64,000 bases of DNA from Prillingera fragicola (taxonomy: Eukaryota; Basidiomycota; Tremellomycetes; Trichosporonales; Trichosporonaceae): NCBI GenBank assembly GCA_002335605.1, contig BEDY01000014.1:124001-188000 (forward strand), given 5' to 3'. Positions 10,277 to 19,966 of the stretch are shown piece by piece (the stretch's first letter is position 1; every line of letters starts with the position of its first letter). A model generated the notes under the pieces. It was not told the DNA's origin. It saw only the letters and a program-made list of their open reading frames with translations, and did no database searches. The position numbers and the translations under genes are program-made.

Positions 10277-12340
10277 TTACACAATAGGCTGTAGAAGCGT
10301 CAGCTCTGCTCCCTCGAAACGCAGCCGACTCACAATCCACTGGCCCATGATAGCAACGGGGATATCATACCGATCCCGTCGAATCGTAATGCTAAAACAA
10401 GTCTTGATGACCCGGTACTCGTCCTCTATCGACCCTGCCTGGCTGCTATGCCCTCCAGACGCTATAGCCTGCGGGAGACTCAGGTCGGGTACCGCGCTCG
10501 TCGCTATTGTCGGCGCGCCAGTGCCGGGGGCAGCGGGCGTGTTGCCCTGCGTGCGGGCTGGCTGCGCGCGGGTCAGGCTAAGGGGAATCTTGAGCGTGCA
10601 GTGGGTGTACATGTGGCTCTGGCCTGGATATTGTCAGCTTGTCCTCGACGATGAGCTGTCCGTACTCACCCTTTTCAAACGCCACCTTGCCGTATCCCTC
10701 CCAGAACCGTACCGCACTGTCCTCGTCCATGAGCTCGTAGACGCATAGCTGGCCGTTACGGAACAGTGGCGCAGGAATACCAGTGAGCTTTGCAAACTCT
10801 TGGTTGGCCTTTTGTATCTCGCCCGTCCTGCGCCAAATACAGCTCGGTGTGTGGATGGACGCAAGCGCACGGTCGTACTGTAGCATGAGCCGCTCGTTTG
10901 CTTCTTCGACGAAAACCAAGTCGAGATCAGTGAGCTCTTTGGCGATGCGACGAAACTTGGGCCGAAACACTTCCAACGCAGCGAGGATCCGGCGACGTGA
11001 TTCCGGAGAGATGGAGCTGCCTGACGGAGGCGGAGGAACCACGAGCCTCCGGCCACCGTGCACGCTCGACGCGCTCGGCCCAGGCCCGCCCTTGGCTGGG
11101 CTGCTGGCGCGAGACGCATCCACGCGCGCGGCTCTGCCAGAGTCCATCCAGCGGTTCATCCGCTCGTACCCCTTGATGTAGTCGTAAGGCTTGAGCAGGC
11201 CAGCTTCATACTTTGCGCGGATGACCTGCGTGAGGCGAGATGCGCGAGAGCCATCGGGCTGATCGGCCGCTGCCAGAAGGTACTGCTCGATTCGCGAGAT
11301 GCTCGAAAACGGCTCGGCCTTGCCCTTGCCCTTGACATCCGTGCTGCTCGGCCCGGCGACCGCGTTGCCGTTCTGCGCGCCGTTGCCACCGCTGCTCGTC
11401 CCAGCGCCGCTGCTGCTGCCGCCGCTCCCATTTACATTGCCGTGCGGCGACGACGTACTCGCCGGCGCTTGCACGCTGCCGCCAGGCTGGTTGGGAATCT
11501 GCGGCAGCTGAGTGTTTCCGCTCCTGACCACTTGCGAGAGCACGTCGACAAACCCGCCAGGCAACGTCGGCACGCGCAGTGTCTTGAGCATGTCCCTGTT
11601 GCACAGTCAGCAAGCACTCTTGCCCACCCACACACAGCTACACAGCAACGTACGATAAAATCCCAAACTCGGCATTCTCAGCGACCCCCCATCCGCCGCC
11701 AGACATTGAGCTCTCCTCGCGCGACATGGCGCTCAGGTCGAGCGGCTGGTCCGACCCGCCAGCATCAGGAAGCAGAGGCCAAGAAGACCCCGTATCATAC
11801 AGCATCTGCTGCTGCTGCGACAAGTCGTCACCATGCTGCATGAGCCCGTCGACCTCGGCCTTGACCTGCTGCTGCGTCGAGGAAGAGCTCGCTTCGGGCT
11901 TCTTGGCGCTAGGTGGGCCAGTGGATGCTGGCGGCGTCACGTCGCGGCACAGGTGCGCAATGTCGCGCTTGATACTGCGGGGTGGGTGAGCTTGTGTCCG
12001 CTGGCATACAGTTTAAGAACGCACCATCGCTCGCACGGCCGTCCGCCTTCGCACACCATGTGGCTGGCAGTGTCAGCTGTCTCTCTTATCCTGTTCGCAG
12101 AGCATGCAAGACCCACCTGCGTCGGCAATAGACACACGCCTTGCCTCCCTTGCGCTTTGCCTTTTTGCTCTTTGCGCTCTCGCTCTCTGCTTCTCGTTCT
12201 CGTTCTCGTTCTCGTTTACTCGATGTCGCAGCTGCCTGCTGCTGCTGCTTCCAGCTCCCTGATCCGTGTCTAGGCATGTTGGCTTGAACAGGTCGGACGC
12301 CCGCAGATAGCATTTTTTGTGTAGAGTGTTGTTCTGACAT
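10277..12340 (-). CDS. ERT1: Zn(II)2Cys6-PAS transcription factor ERT1 (gluconeogenesis activator)
   Basis: Nuclear activator of gluconeogenic and non-fermentable-carbon genes (ERT1/AcuK family). Exons 12340-12117, 12063-12025, 11974-11654, 11595-10670 and 10623-10277 give 618 residues. Three introns reassemble a textbook zinc cluster: Cys69-x2-Cys72-x6-Cys79-x5-Cys85-x2-Cys88-x8-Cys97, within KACVYCRRSHMVCEGGRPC and then ERCIKRDIAHLC. It is preceded by a basic Lys/Arg stretch and (RE)n repeats. A PAS domain occupies about residues 425-600, with IWRRTGEIQKANQEFAKLTG and a C-terminal CFSITIRRDRYDIPVAIMGQW typical of the family. The linker is Gly/Ser/Asn rich. The start could instead be the in-frame ATG at 12277; both have A at -3. 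Family assignment is strong from the cluster plus PAS order. Confidence 0.9.
12191..12214 (-). repeat. Hexanucleotide repeat coding (RE)n in ERT1
   Basis: Four perfect TTCTCG units on the + strand, read on the minus strand as alternating Arg and Glu just upstream of the zinc cluster. Slippage changes length without changing frame. Confidence 0.9.
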
Positions 12341-13122
12341 TGTAGGACAGGGTTGCCCCCGAGGTAGGTTCGGTAGATGTTGGTGGCTTGGTATCTGAAG
12401 AGGGGTTGGGCCACGAGGGGGCTAAGCGGGCATCGGGACCCCGATGGCTGCGAGTGTGCGTGTGCGGGGGCTGCTGTTGCGTGCGAGTGTAGGGTGCGGT
12501 ATGCGTGGGCTATGCAGGTACTGTAGGATTGATGGATGGATGGAGAGAAGGGGACACGGTGCTCGGGTCAATGGACGAATGCACGGCGGTGAGACGGAGG
12601 ATGCACCGAGCGAGGGCAACAGGTGCCGGGTGAGTGAGCTGCCGGTGGTTCCTCGGCCTCGGGCCTCCTCCACCTGGTGGTGTTCTGCTGTTAACTCCAC
12701 CCCTGACGAAGACAAAAGGGTGCTCTGCGTTTGGTTGGCCTTGCATTCACTAAGGGTAAGCATCGACTGCCCTCCCTGCCGCCTACATGGCCTCCGAGCT
12801 GCTTGAACAAGAGCAGTCGCGACAATAACTAGATCCGGCTGAAGCTATCTCTTCGGACAATAGAAAAGCAACACTTAAACCTGCTTAGCCCCTACCTAGC
12901 CAGGACTGCATCCATTCACTAGACTCGACAGACGCGGACGTTGCCAATGACATCGCAGAACCTAGTCCAGGGGTCCGAATACCCCTACCAGAACGACTCG
13001 GGATGCCAAGAGTCAAAATTGTTGCTTCGGAACAGGAGAGAGGGCTTGCTTCGGAACAACCAGAGATTTGTGTTGACTCGGGAACGCAAAAAGGTGGCTT
13101 TGGGAGGAACTGAATCCTCTGT
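12341..13122. other. ERT1 upstream region
   Basis: Presumed 5' UTR and promoter of ERT1. Small frames on both strands show no homology that I recognise. A 13-base word TTGCTTCGGAACA occurs twice (13020-13032 and 13048-13060) close to the tRNA 3' side. Confidence 0.5.
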
Positions 13123-13218
13123 TGACGAGAGTGGGATTCGAACCCACGTCCGAAGACTGCGGATATATAACAAGTATACACCTTAACACAGCGCCTTAGA
13201 CCGCTCGGCCATCTCGCC
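13123..13218 (-). tRNA. tRNA-Leu(AAG) with 18-nt intron
   Basis: Read on the minus strand from 13218: acceptor stem GGCGAGA pairs with TCTCGTC (one G-U), followed by discriminator A at 13123. The D-arm GCCGAGCGGTCTAAGGC is of leucine type. The anticodon stem CTGTG pairs with CGCAG around loop TTAAGGC; anticodon AAG is at 13184-13182. An 18-nt AT-rich intron (13180-13163) sits one base 3' of the anticodon, the canonical position. A short variable arm with TTCG loop and T-arm GTGGGTTCGAATCCCAC complete a class II tRNA. No CCA is encoded, as usual in eukaryotes. Internal A and B boxes are intact. Confidence 0.94.
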
Positions 13219-13604
13219 GATGATGTTAGCAACCTGGCAATTTTGTCATAGCCGCTCGGACGCAGGGATGACATGCGCTTCTCTCTTCAGTCTCCTGCCG
13301 TCCTCCATCTGGGTGCCCAGCTGCTTCTCAACACAGTATACAGTACAGGCTTGAACTCCCCCGTCTCCAACAGCTCTTCTTCCTCGCACGTATTGGCAGA
13401 TATAGCCTGTCGCGACGGTACACACCGACCCAAACAAAGACTTGACAGCATTCCCTCTGTACTGTACGCTGACGGCGAGATAGTGCAGCATGCAGGGCAG
13501 GTTAGCGGCTTCGGGTCCGATGCTAGCATGGTCGAGGGAGAGGGGGGAGGGCTAGAGATGCTGATGATGGTGGGATGCCGACTGATAGCCCTTGTTGATA
13601 AAAA

Positions 13605-13661
13605 CCGCCCCCTGATCAATGATGATTAAATACCGCCCCCTGATTAAAAAAACCGCCCCCT
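13605..13661 (+). repeat. Three direct CCGCCCCCT repeats in AT-rich context
   Basis: CCGCCCCCT occurs at 13605-13613, 13633-13641 and 13653-13661, each preceded by an A/T run ending in A; the first two are followed by GAT. Each contains CCCCT, the reverse of the stress-response element AGGGG. Spacing is 28 and 20 bases. Confidence 0.8.
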
Positions 13662-14051
13662 TGCTCTGGTTCTTTTCGCTGGCTTGGACTCACGCCATTG
13701 TGGCCATTTGTTATGGGGAAAAGTGTGCTTGTCAAGCATGAAGCATCGGGGCTGCTGGTTTCTTTAGGTCAAGCGCAACACAGTGATCCAGTTATGGGCT
13801 GAGCGATGCAGGTAATGGTGAAGACTGGCCGTGGCATGAGTGTTGGTGGTGGAGGCACTCTTCATCTCGAAGCAAATGGCTTTCTGCAGCCACAGATTGT
13901 CTCTAATTCTTTGCAATGCTCTCTAGATATTGCCCACTCGCTTCCACTCGCTCCCACTCTGCTTCTCCTCCCCATCCCTACCGACATGCATGACACTATA
14001 GGCTCCTAAATCCCTCCCCCTTTTCTAAACGGAAGCATCCGCCACATCTGC

Positions 14052-14061
14052 TCACGTGACC
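14052..14061 (+). promoter_or_regulatory. E-box TCACGTGACC upstream of MAP1
   Basis: Palindromic TCACGTGA core, a Cbf1/Tye7-type bHLH site, 81 bases upstream of the MAP1 start. A variant of the word shared by three divergent promoters in this window. Function is inferred from the motif only. Confidence 0.5.
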
Positions 14062-14141
14062 CACCAACAACTTCTGCCAAAGCAATGACCACTGGCATTC
14101 ATCATCTTTCAACAAACGACCACCCACCACCACCCGCCACG

Positions 14142-15561
14142 ATGACCATCTGCGCTGGATGCGAGCAGAAGGAGGCCTCGCGCCTTGAGTGCCCCAACTG
14201 CAAGAAGTGAGCCACCGCATGCGAGAAGGCAGCTGATAGACAGGCTGGGTATCCAGGGGAGCTTTTTCTGCGACCAGACATGCTTCAAGTCCAACTGTAT
14301 GTCTCGTCGGTGGTGGCAGCGCTGATTAGTAAAGGGGGAAAGCACAAGCTTATCCACAACATTGTCAAGATTGCCGCGCAGGACCAGGAGAGCAGTGCGT
14401 GCCCTGCAAGCAAGCGAGAGAGCTGACAAGTGCAGAGACGTCGTCGCTGCCTGAAAACATGCGCAACTATGCGTTCACCGGCACGCTCCGCCCCGTCTAC
14501 CCCTTGTCGGCCAAGCGCGAGGTTCCCGCCCACATCCCCCGGCCAGACTATGCCGACCACCGTAGGTGAAAGAGTAGTAAAGGGAGCTGACGACCCAGCC
14601 CAGGGCATGAGTGCTTGCGAGGCTGTGCGCGAGAGGCAGGTCAAGGTGCTCACTCCGGCCGAGATCGAGGGCATGCGCAAGGTTTGCCGCGTGAGTGCAC
14701 CCAACACTAGAGCGAAGAGGGGCTGACAAATAGCTCGCGCGCGAGGTCCTCGACTACACAGCGACGTTTATCAAGCCCGGAGTCACCACTGATGAGCTCG
14801 ACGCGATTTGCCACCAGGCGTGCATTGACCGCGACTCGTACCCTTCACCACTCAACTATGCCAAGTTCCCCAAGAGTGTGTGCACGTCGGTTAACGAGGT
14901 CATCTGCCACGGTATCCCGGACCAGCGTCCTCTTGTCGAGGGTGACATTGTCAACCTCGACGTGACGCTCTTCCACGGCGGCTTCCACGGCGACCTGAAC
15001 GCAACGTACCCCGTCGGCAAGTGCGACCAGGAGACCCTCGACCTTATTGCTACCACCAAGCGCTCGATGGAGGAGGCCATCGCCATCTGCAAGCCTGGTG
15101 TCCCCTACCGCGACATTGGCAACAAGATTGAAGAGATTGTCAAGCCCAAGGGCTACAGCATTGTGCGCAGGTACACTGGCCACGGTATCCACAACCTGTT
15201 CCACGGCCTGCCCAACATTGTGCACTATGCCAACTCGAAGACACCGGGCAAGATGGAGGTGGGCCACTGCTTTACCATTGAGCCCATGATCAACCTCGGC
15301 ACTGCCAATCTCGACCACTGGCGCGACGACTGGACGGCCGTCACCCTCGACGGCCGCTTGTCGGCCCAGTTTGAGGAGACGATTGTCATTACCGAGAACG
15401 GTGCTGAGATTCTCACCCGCATCCCCAAGAAGAAGAAGAAAAAGACAAAGGCAAAGAACGGCAAGGCTGGCGGCGCCGCTGCCGCTCTTGCCGAGGGTGA
15501 GGACGCCGACGACACCCCGGACGGCACCCCCGATGCCGGCACGCCCATGTCCATGGACTAG
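14142..15561 (+). CDS. MAP1: Methionine aminopeptidase 1
   Basis: Removes initiator methionine co-translationally at the cytosolic ribosome. Six exons: 14142-14206, 14244-14296, 14335-14394, 14436-14561, 14599-14690 and 14734-15561, giving 407 residues, close to yeast Map1. The N-terminal zinc-finger region is rebuilt by splicing: CAGC, CPNC, FFCDQTC, then SNWGKHKLIHN, the ribosome-binding module that distinguishes type 1 eukaryotic enzymes. All five metal ligands are present: Asp208 and Asp219 (NLDVTLFHGGFHGD), His282 (YTGHGIHN), Glu315 (FTIEPMI) and Glu346 (QFEETIVIT). The C-terminus carries a Lys run followed by an acidic/Ala tail not needed for catalysis. Convergent with BOL3, the stop codons 49 bases apart. 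Confidence 0.96.
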
Positions 15562-15610
15562 ACACTTTGGTAGTTTGCTTTTCTGTCATTTTTTGCATGC
15601 ATAGTGTATT

Positions 15611-16082
15611 CTACTCCTTGTCCTCGGCAATGGTCTTGAGCTGACAGGTTTGTTAGCAAGGTGCGCCAGGGTGTTGCACAAATGCGGAGGTTCCCTGAAG
15701 GCGACTCACCTGCAAGCCGTGAATCTCCTTGATGTCCTCCTTGAGACAGTCGTTGACGAGCTTGTGCTGCTTGACCATGCTGAGCCCCTTGAACTCGGGC
15801 GACGATATCAAGATGGCGTAAAACGACCCGCAGCCGCCTCAAGCCTGTCAACACCCGCGTTCGCTCGGCAGCATGGGCAGACTCACCAGAAACGTCCTGC
15901 ACCTCGAGCCTCGTGCCGGGAAACCTCGCGTTGAGCTTGTCGTAAATACCACGCTCGCCTGCGCCGAGGTTTTCGGGCTCGGGGCGCGTCGAGTAGGCTT
16001 GCCTGCTGAATGCGAGGCGGGAGCTCGTTGCGCGAGGGGCGGCGAGGCGGAGGCGGGGGAGCAGGCGTGTCAAGCTGGACAT
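15611..16082 (-). CDS. BOL3: Mitochondrial BolA-like protein (BolA3/Bol3)
   Basis: BolA-fold partner of monothiol glutaredoxin and late Fe-S assembly factors, helping deliver 4Fe-4S clusters in mitochondria. Exons 16082-15887, 15837-15710 and 15640-15611 give 117 residues, the usual size. The N-terminus is Arg/Ser/Ala-rich with no acids over about 35 residues, a good mitochondrial presequence, ending near YSTRP. The fold then reads [33 protein letters not shown] and [14 protein letters not shown], with EIHGLQLKT at the end. The SGGCG loop with its Cys and the QHKLVND His mark the BolA3 rather than BolA1 branch. The last exon codes only nine residues. It shares a 397-bp divergent promoter with the AP-1 beta gene. 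Confidence 0.93.
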
Positions 16083-16479
16083 TTTTAGGCTGGGTGGACG
16101 ACGATGACAAAGTCGAGAGAGTGAGATTGGAGGAGAGCATCGAGGGGTTGATTAGAAACCGGTTCTAATCGGCATACTCTATTTCTGATTAGCGGGAGTA
16201 TTTTCACGTGGCCCGGCCAAGCGCGATCCCGTGCAGTGTCCTCCTGGCTGCGTCGTCACGGACCAGTTGATCGTCTAGCACTGTGCATCTCTTGTCATCT
16301 CTTCTTCAGCATCTCTTACTCTAGCACCCACGACCTACACGCTATCTAACGATACCCCAGATCACGACTGCACCCTATTAGCTGCCACACGCAGCATACC
16401 CAACACCCACACAAGCACGAGCCGCGTACACGCGTCATCCATCTCCAACTCTGCCTAGCCTCGCGTTCGACTATCTACC
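16083..16479. promoter_or_regulatory. Divergent promoter BOL3 / AP-1 beta
   Basis: 397 bp between two divergent ATGs. Contains TCACGTGGCC (16204-16213), then long CA/CT-rich leaders toward the AP-1 beta start. No gene. Confidence 0.65.
16204..16213 (+). promoter_or_regulatory. TCACGTGGCC E-box word
   Basis: Same ten bases occur at 45234-45243 and, inverted, at 53927-53936; all three sites are in divergent intergenic regions. Binding protein unknown; the core is a bHLH-type CACGTG. Confidence 0.5.
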
Positions 16480-18730
16480 ATGGCCGACGCCAAGCTCTTC
16501 AGTAAGAAGCTCACCAAGGAGATCAATGCTAATAGAAGCCCGCGGCAAGATCCAGGATCTGCGCGATGAGCTCCGCAACTCTGGAGACAAACGTGACAAG
16601 GGGTTTGCGCGCAAGAAGACTGCCTTGAAGAAGATTGTCGCAAACATGACCATGGGCAATGACAGTGGGTCCTAGTTGCGAGAGAAAGGGGAGCTGACGG
16701 CAGTGTCGTCCTTGTTCCCGGATATGGTCCTGTGCATGCAGATCCAGGTGTTGGAGATCAAGAAGAGTGAGTGTATGCTGGGCGCTGAAGCTGACGGGCA
16801 GTGGTGTACCTCTACCTCGTCAACTATGGGCGATCGCGGCCGGAAGAGGTTGCGCATGCGATTGGGGGATTCCTTTCCGTGAGTCTTGCGTGTGAGGTGT
16901 GTAGCTGACGGACAGGACTGCGCCGACCGCAACCCGCTCATCCGCGCACTGGCCATCCGCACAATGTCCTCCATCCCCCTGCCTAACATTATCCAGTGCC
17001 TCGTCGACCCGCTGCGCCATGCTCTCGAGGACCAGGACCCATATGTGCGCAAGACGGCTGCCATTGCTGTAGCCAAGCTCTACGCGTCCGACTATGGCAA
17101 GAAGACGATTGAGCGCGAGAACTTTGTCGCCATGCTGCGCGACTTGTTGGCAGACCACAACCCGACTGTCGTCGCCAATGCTGTCGCCGCGCTCGTGGAG
17201 ATCTCGGACCGCAGCAGCGACATTACGCTGCGCCTGAACGCGACTGTGGCAGGAAAGCTTGTGGCGGCGTTGGGAGAGTGCTCCGAGTGGGGACAGATCT
17301 ACATTCTCGACTCGCTGCTATCGTTTATCCCGCAGACGCCGCTCGATGCCGAGACACTCGCAGAGAGGATCTCGGTGCGGCTGCAGCACGCCAACTCTGC
17401 AGTCGTCCTCACTACGATCAAGGTGATTCTCTACCTCATGAACTACATGGAGGACGACAGTCTGGTGCGGATGCTCGAGCGCAAGATGGGTCCTCCGTTG
17501 GTAACACTGCTGTCGTCTGGCCCCGAGGTGCAGTATGTCGCGCTCCGCAACATTCTGCTCATCATCCAACGCCGCCCGACCATTCTACAGAACGAGGTCA
17601 AGGTCTTCTTCTGCAAGTACAACGACCCCATCTATGTCAAGCTCGCCAAGCTTGAAATAATGTACCGTCTCACGCGCGAGGAGAATGTCACAGAGGTGCT
17701 CACCGAGCTCAAAGAGTATGCGTCTGAGGTTGACGTCGACTTTGTGCGCAAAGCTGTGAGGTCCATCGGCCGTCTCGCAATCAAGATTGCCCCGGCATCC
17801 GACCAGTGTGTCATGGTACTCCTCGAGCTCATGAAGACCAAGATTAGCTATGTCGTCCAGGAGGCCATCGTTGTGATCAAGGACATTTTCAGGCGATACC
17901 CGAACAAGTACGAGTCTGTCATTTCCGTGCTCTGCGAAAACCTCGATGTGCTCGACGAGCCAGAGGCAAAGTCGGCCATGATCTGGATTGTCGGCCAGTA
18001 CGCCGACCGAATCGAGAACAGCGATGAGCTTCTCGAGGATTTCATGTACACCTTTAGCGATGAGACGGCCGAAGTGCAGCTCGCGCTGCTCACAGCGACC
18101 GTCAAGCTGTTCATCCGCCGCCCGACTGCCGCCCAGGAACTCCTCCCCCGCGTCCTCAAGCTGGCTACCGAGGAGGCCGAGAACCCCGACCTCCGCGACA
18201 GGGGCTTCATGTACTGGCGCCTGCTCACCTCCAACCCGACCGCTGCCCGCGACATTGTCCTGTCCGAAAAGCCAGTCATCTCAACAGAGACCGACAGGAT
18301 GGACAAGGGCATGCTCGACCAGCTCCTGCTTCACACTGGCTCCTTGGGTAGCATCTACCACAAGAACCCCGAGACTTTCATCCGCACAGCCAAGCCGCGC
18401 TACCTCCCGGACTCGCCTGCGCTCAACAGCAGCTCAAGGCGACACCTGGTCGGCCCACGCGGACCAGCAAACTATGCCTCGCGCTCGGCATCCGTCTCGG
18501 CACCGTCGGGAGGGAGCGCGCCTGCCATCCCCGCCCGCCCCGGCACCTCGCCCACGACCAACGGCAACGGGCACGGGAACGCGGGCGAATCGCCAATCTC
18601 GCCCACTGGGAACGACCCGTACTCGCAGCTCGCAGACTTGGATCTCCTGGGCGGCGGTGGGAGCGGGGGTGGATATCAGGCCGACGTGCCGAGGCCGCGC
18701 GGGGGTAGTCAGGGGGATTTGTTGTTCTAG
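16480..18730 (+). CDS. APL2: AP-1 complex subunit beta (beta-adaptin)
   Basis: Large subunit of the clathrin adaptor AP-1, acting in sorting at the trans-Golgi and endosomes. Exons 16480-16501, 16536-16664, 16704-16766, 16802-16878 and 16916-18730 give 701 residues. The adaptin trunk is plain: ALKKIVANMTMGND, SSLFPDMVLCMQIQVLEIKK, NPLIRALAIRTMSSI, DPYVRKTAAIAVAKLY, NILLIIQRRPTILQNEVKVF and QYADRIENSDELLEDFMYTF. After about residue 520 the chain becomes a Gly/Ser/Pro hinge ending DPYSQLADLDLLGG; there is no appendage (ear) domain, matching yeast Apl2 length rather than animal beta-1. The 22-nt first exon and the junction giving ADAKLFKARGKIQD are the least certain part. AP-2 beta is the main alternative; fungal AP-1 fits better. 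Confidence 0.88.
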
Positions 18731-18873
18731 AGTCGTAGCTGTATGCAGGTCGGAGTTAGCGATCAAGTCAGCGTCGGGTCAGTGGGGCGACGTGATTGAA
18801 GACGCAAGGCGGACGGCGTGAGGCGTGATGCTGTGCATGGGTGGTATAGTGTGGGTGATATATGCTATGGTCC

Positions 18874-19565
18874 CTACTTGCGGACCTTTTGGAGGAGGTG
18901 GTTGATCTGGCAGTGTCAGCAGTGTTGCAAGCGGGCTGGCGGTGTGCTGTGATGTGGCTCCAAGTGGTCGAACTGCAGCAACAGGTACGGCTCTTCGTGC
19001 CGACCTCGTATTCGTTCCCCGCCTCAAAGTCTCCCTCTCACGCCTGGTTCATGCCGAGTGCTCGATGCGGCGCCTCTTCTCCTCCGCACCTCCCAAGGCC
19101 TCAAACCACCGAGGCAAACCACCGAATCCACAACACACACCACCGCCCACAACCCAGGACTCACCGATGACGTCTTCCTGCCACCACTAGTCCGAGGCTT
19201 GGCCATGCAAGCGTGCAGACTCCTAGCCGCCGCAGCGCATCCCTGGGGTCCCTCGCCTGCTGCGCGCAGGTCGCTGGTGGTCGCAAAGCAGGCGAGGAGG
19301 GTGGCCATCTCGACGGCGCAGGGGGCCTGGGCGATTTCTGTAGTGCAAATTCGAGAAGGAGGGGGGCGTATGAGTCGGGGATATTGTGGTAGGCCAAGGA
19401 GAGGGGAGGTGGGAGGATCGAAAGACGACAGAGACAGAGGAGACGAGCAAGAGGGAAACGAGCAGCCCAAGGCGAGCAAAGGAGGTCTCGTCAGGGCTTT
19501 TCTGTTTCAATTCACGGCCAGTACTTACGCTTCGAGGTGCGGACCTTGTAACGGATGCCTCCCAT
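18874..19565 (-). CDS. MRP10: Mitochondrial small ribosomal subunit protein mS37 (Mrp10)
   Basis: Tiny twin-CX9C protein of the mitochondrial small ribosomal subunit, imported through the Mia40 pathway in the family. Three exons, 19565-19529, 19337-19165 and 18906-18874, give 80 residues that no single reading frame shows. The start MGGIRYKVRTSKQIAQAP is basic; the twin motif is Cys-(9)-Cys in CAVEMATLLAC and again in CAAAARSLHAC, followed by PRTSGGRKTSS and INHLLQKVRK at the end, like the Ile-Asn-tail of Mrp10. Introns are 191 and 258 nt, far longer than neighbours, as often seen in ribosomal-protein genes. Other twin CX9C families are possible, but start, spacing and tail favour mS37. A CACGTG at 19679-19684 lies about 115 bases upstream. 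Confidence 0.82.
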
Positions 19566-19966
19566 TGTTGCTGTTGCGTGGTGGGTTGTCGGTATAGGAA
19601 GATCAGTTCCAGGTCGTTGGGCGGCGGAAAAGTCAAGTTCGAGGATGTGATGGGTGTTATTTTGTCCGCCCTTTTAGGCACGTGCTGACCCTCACTGGGT
19701 GGTGCTGTGGCGACTGCTTGCAACTCTTTGCCTTTAGACAGGCAGTATCATGCATGCATGCCACATGTGCGGAACGGGCATTGGTGCGGCGCAGCGGGCA
19801 CCGAAGCATTGTGATGGATCATAGATATATACAATACCAATGCGCACTGGTGTGTACGCTGATAACGATTCTTTGCAAGTCGGAACTACCCAGCTCCATC
19901 CACGCGCTGCTCATATCGCCTGCGACCATCGCGTCATCCTCTGAACATCGAAGTGCCATCAATTGC
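19566..19966. other. Intergenic, MRP10 promoter
   Basis: Upstream of MRP10 and downstream of the first F-box-like gene. Holds CACGTG (19679-19684). No gene seen. Confidence 0.55.

Larger units (their letters stand above)
13219..14141. other. MAP1 upstream region
   Basis: No gene seen. It holds a triple CCGCCCCCT repeat (13605-13661), a run of TC-rich sequence near 13930-13990, and an E-box TCACGTGACC (14052-14061) 81 bases before the MAP1 ATG. Confidence 0.55.
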
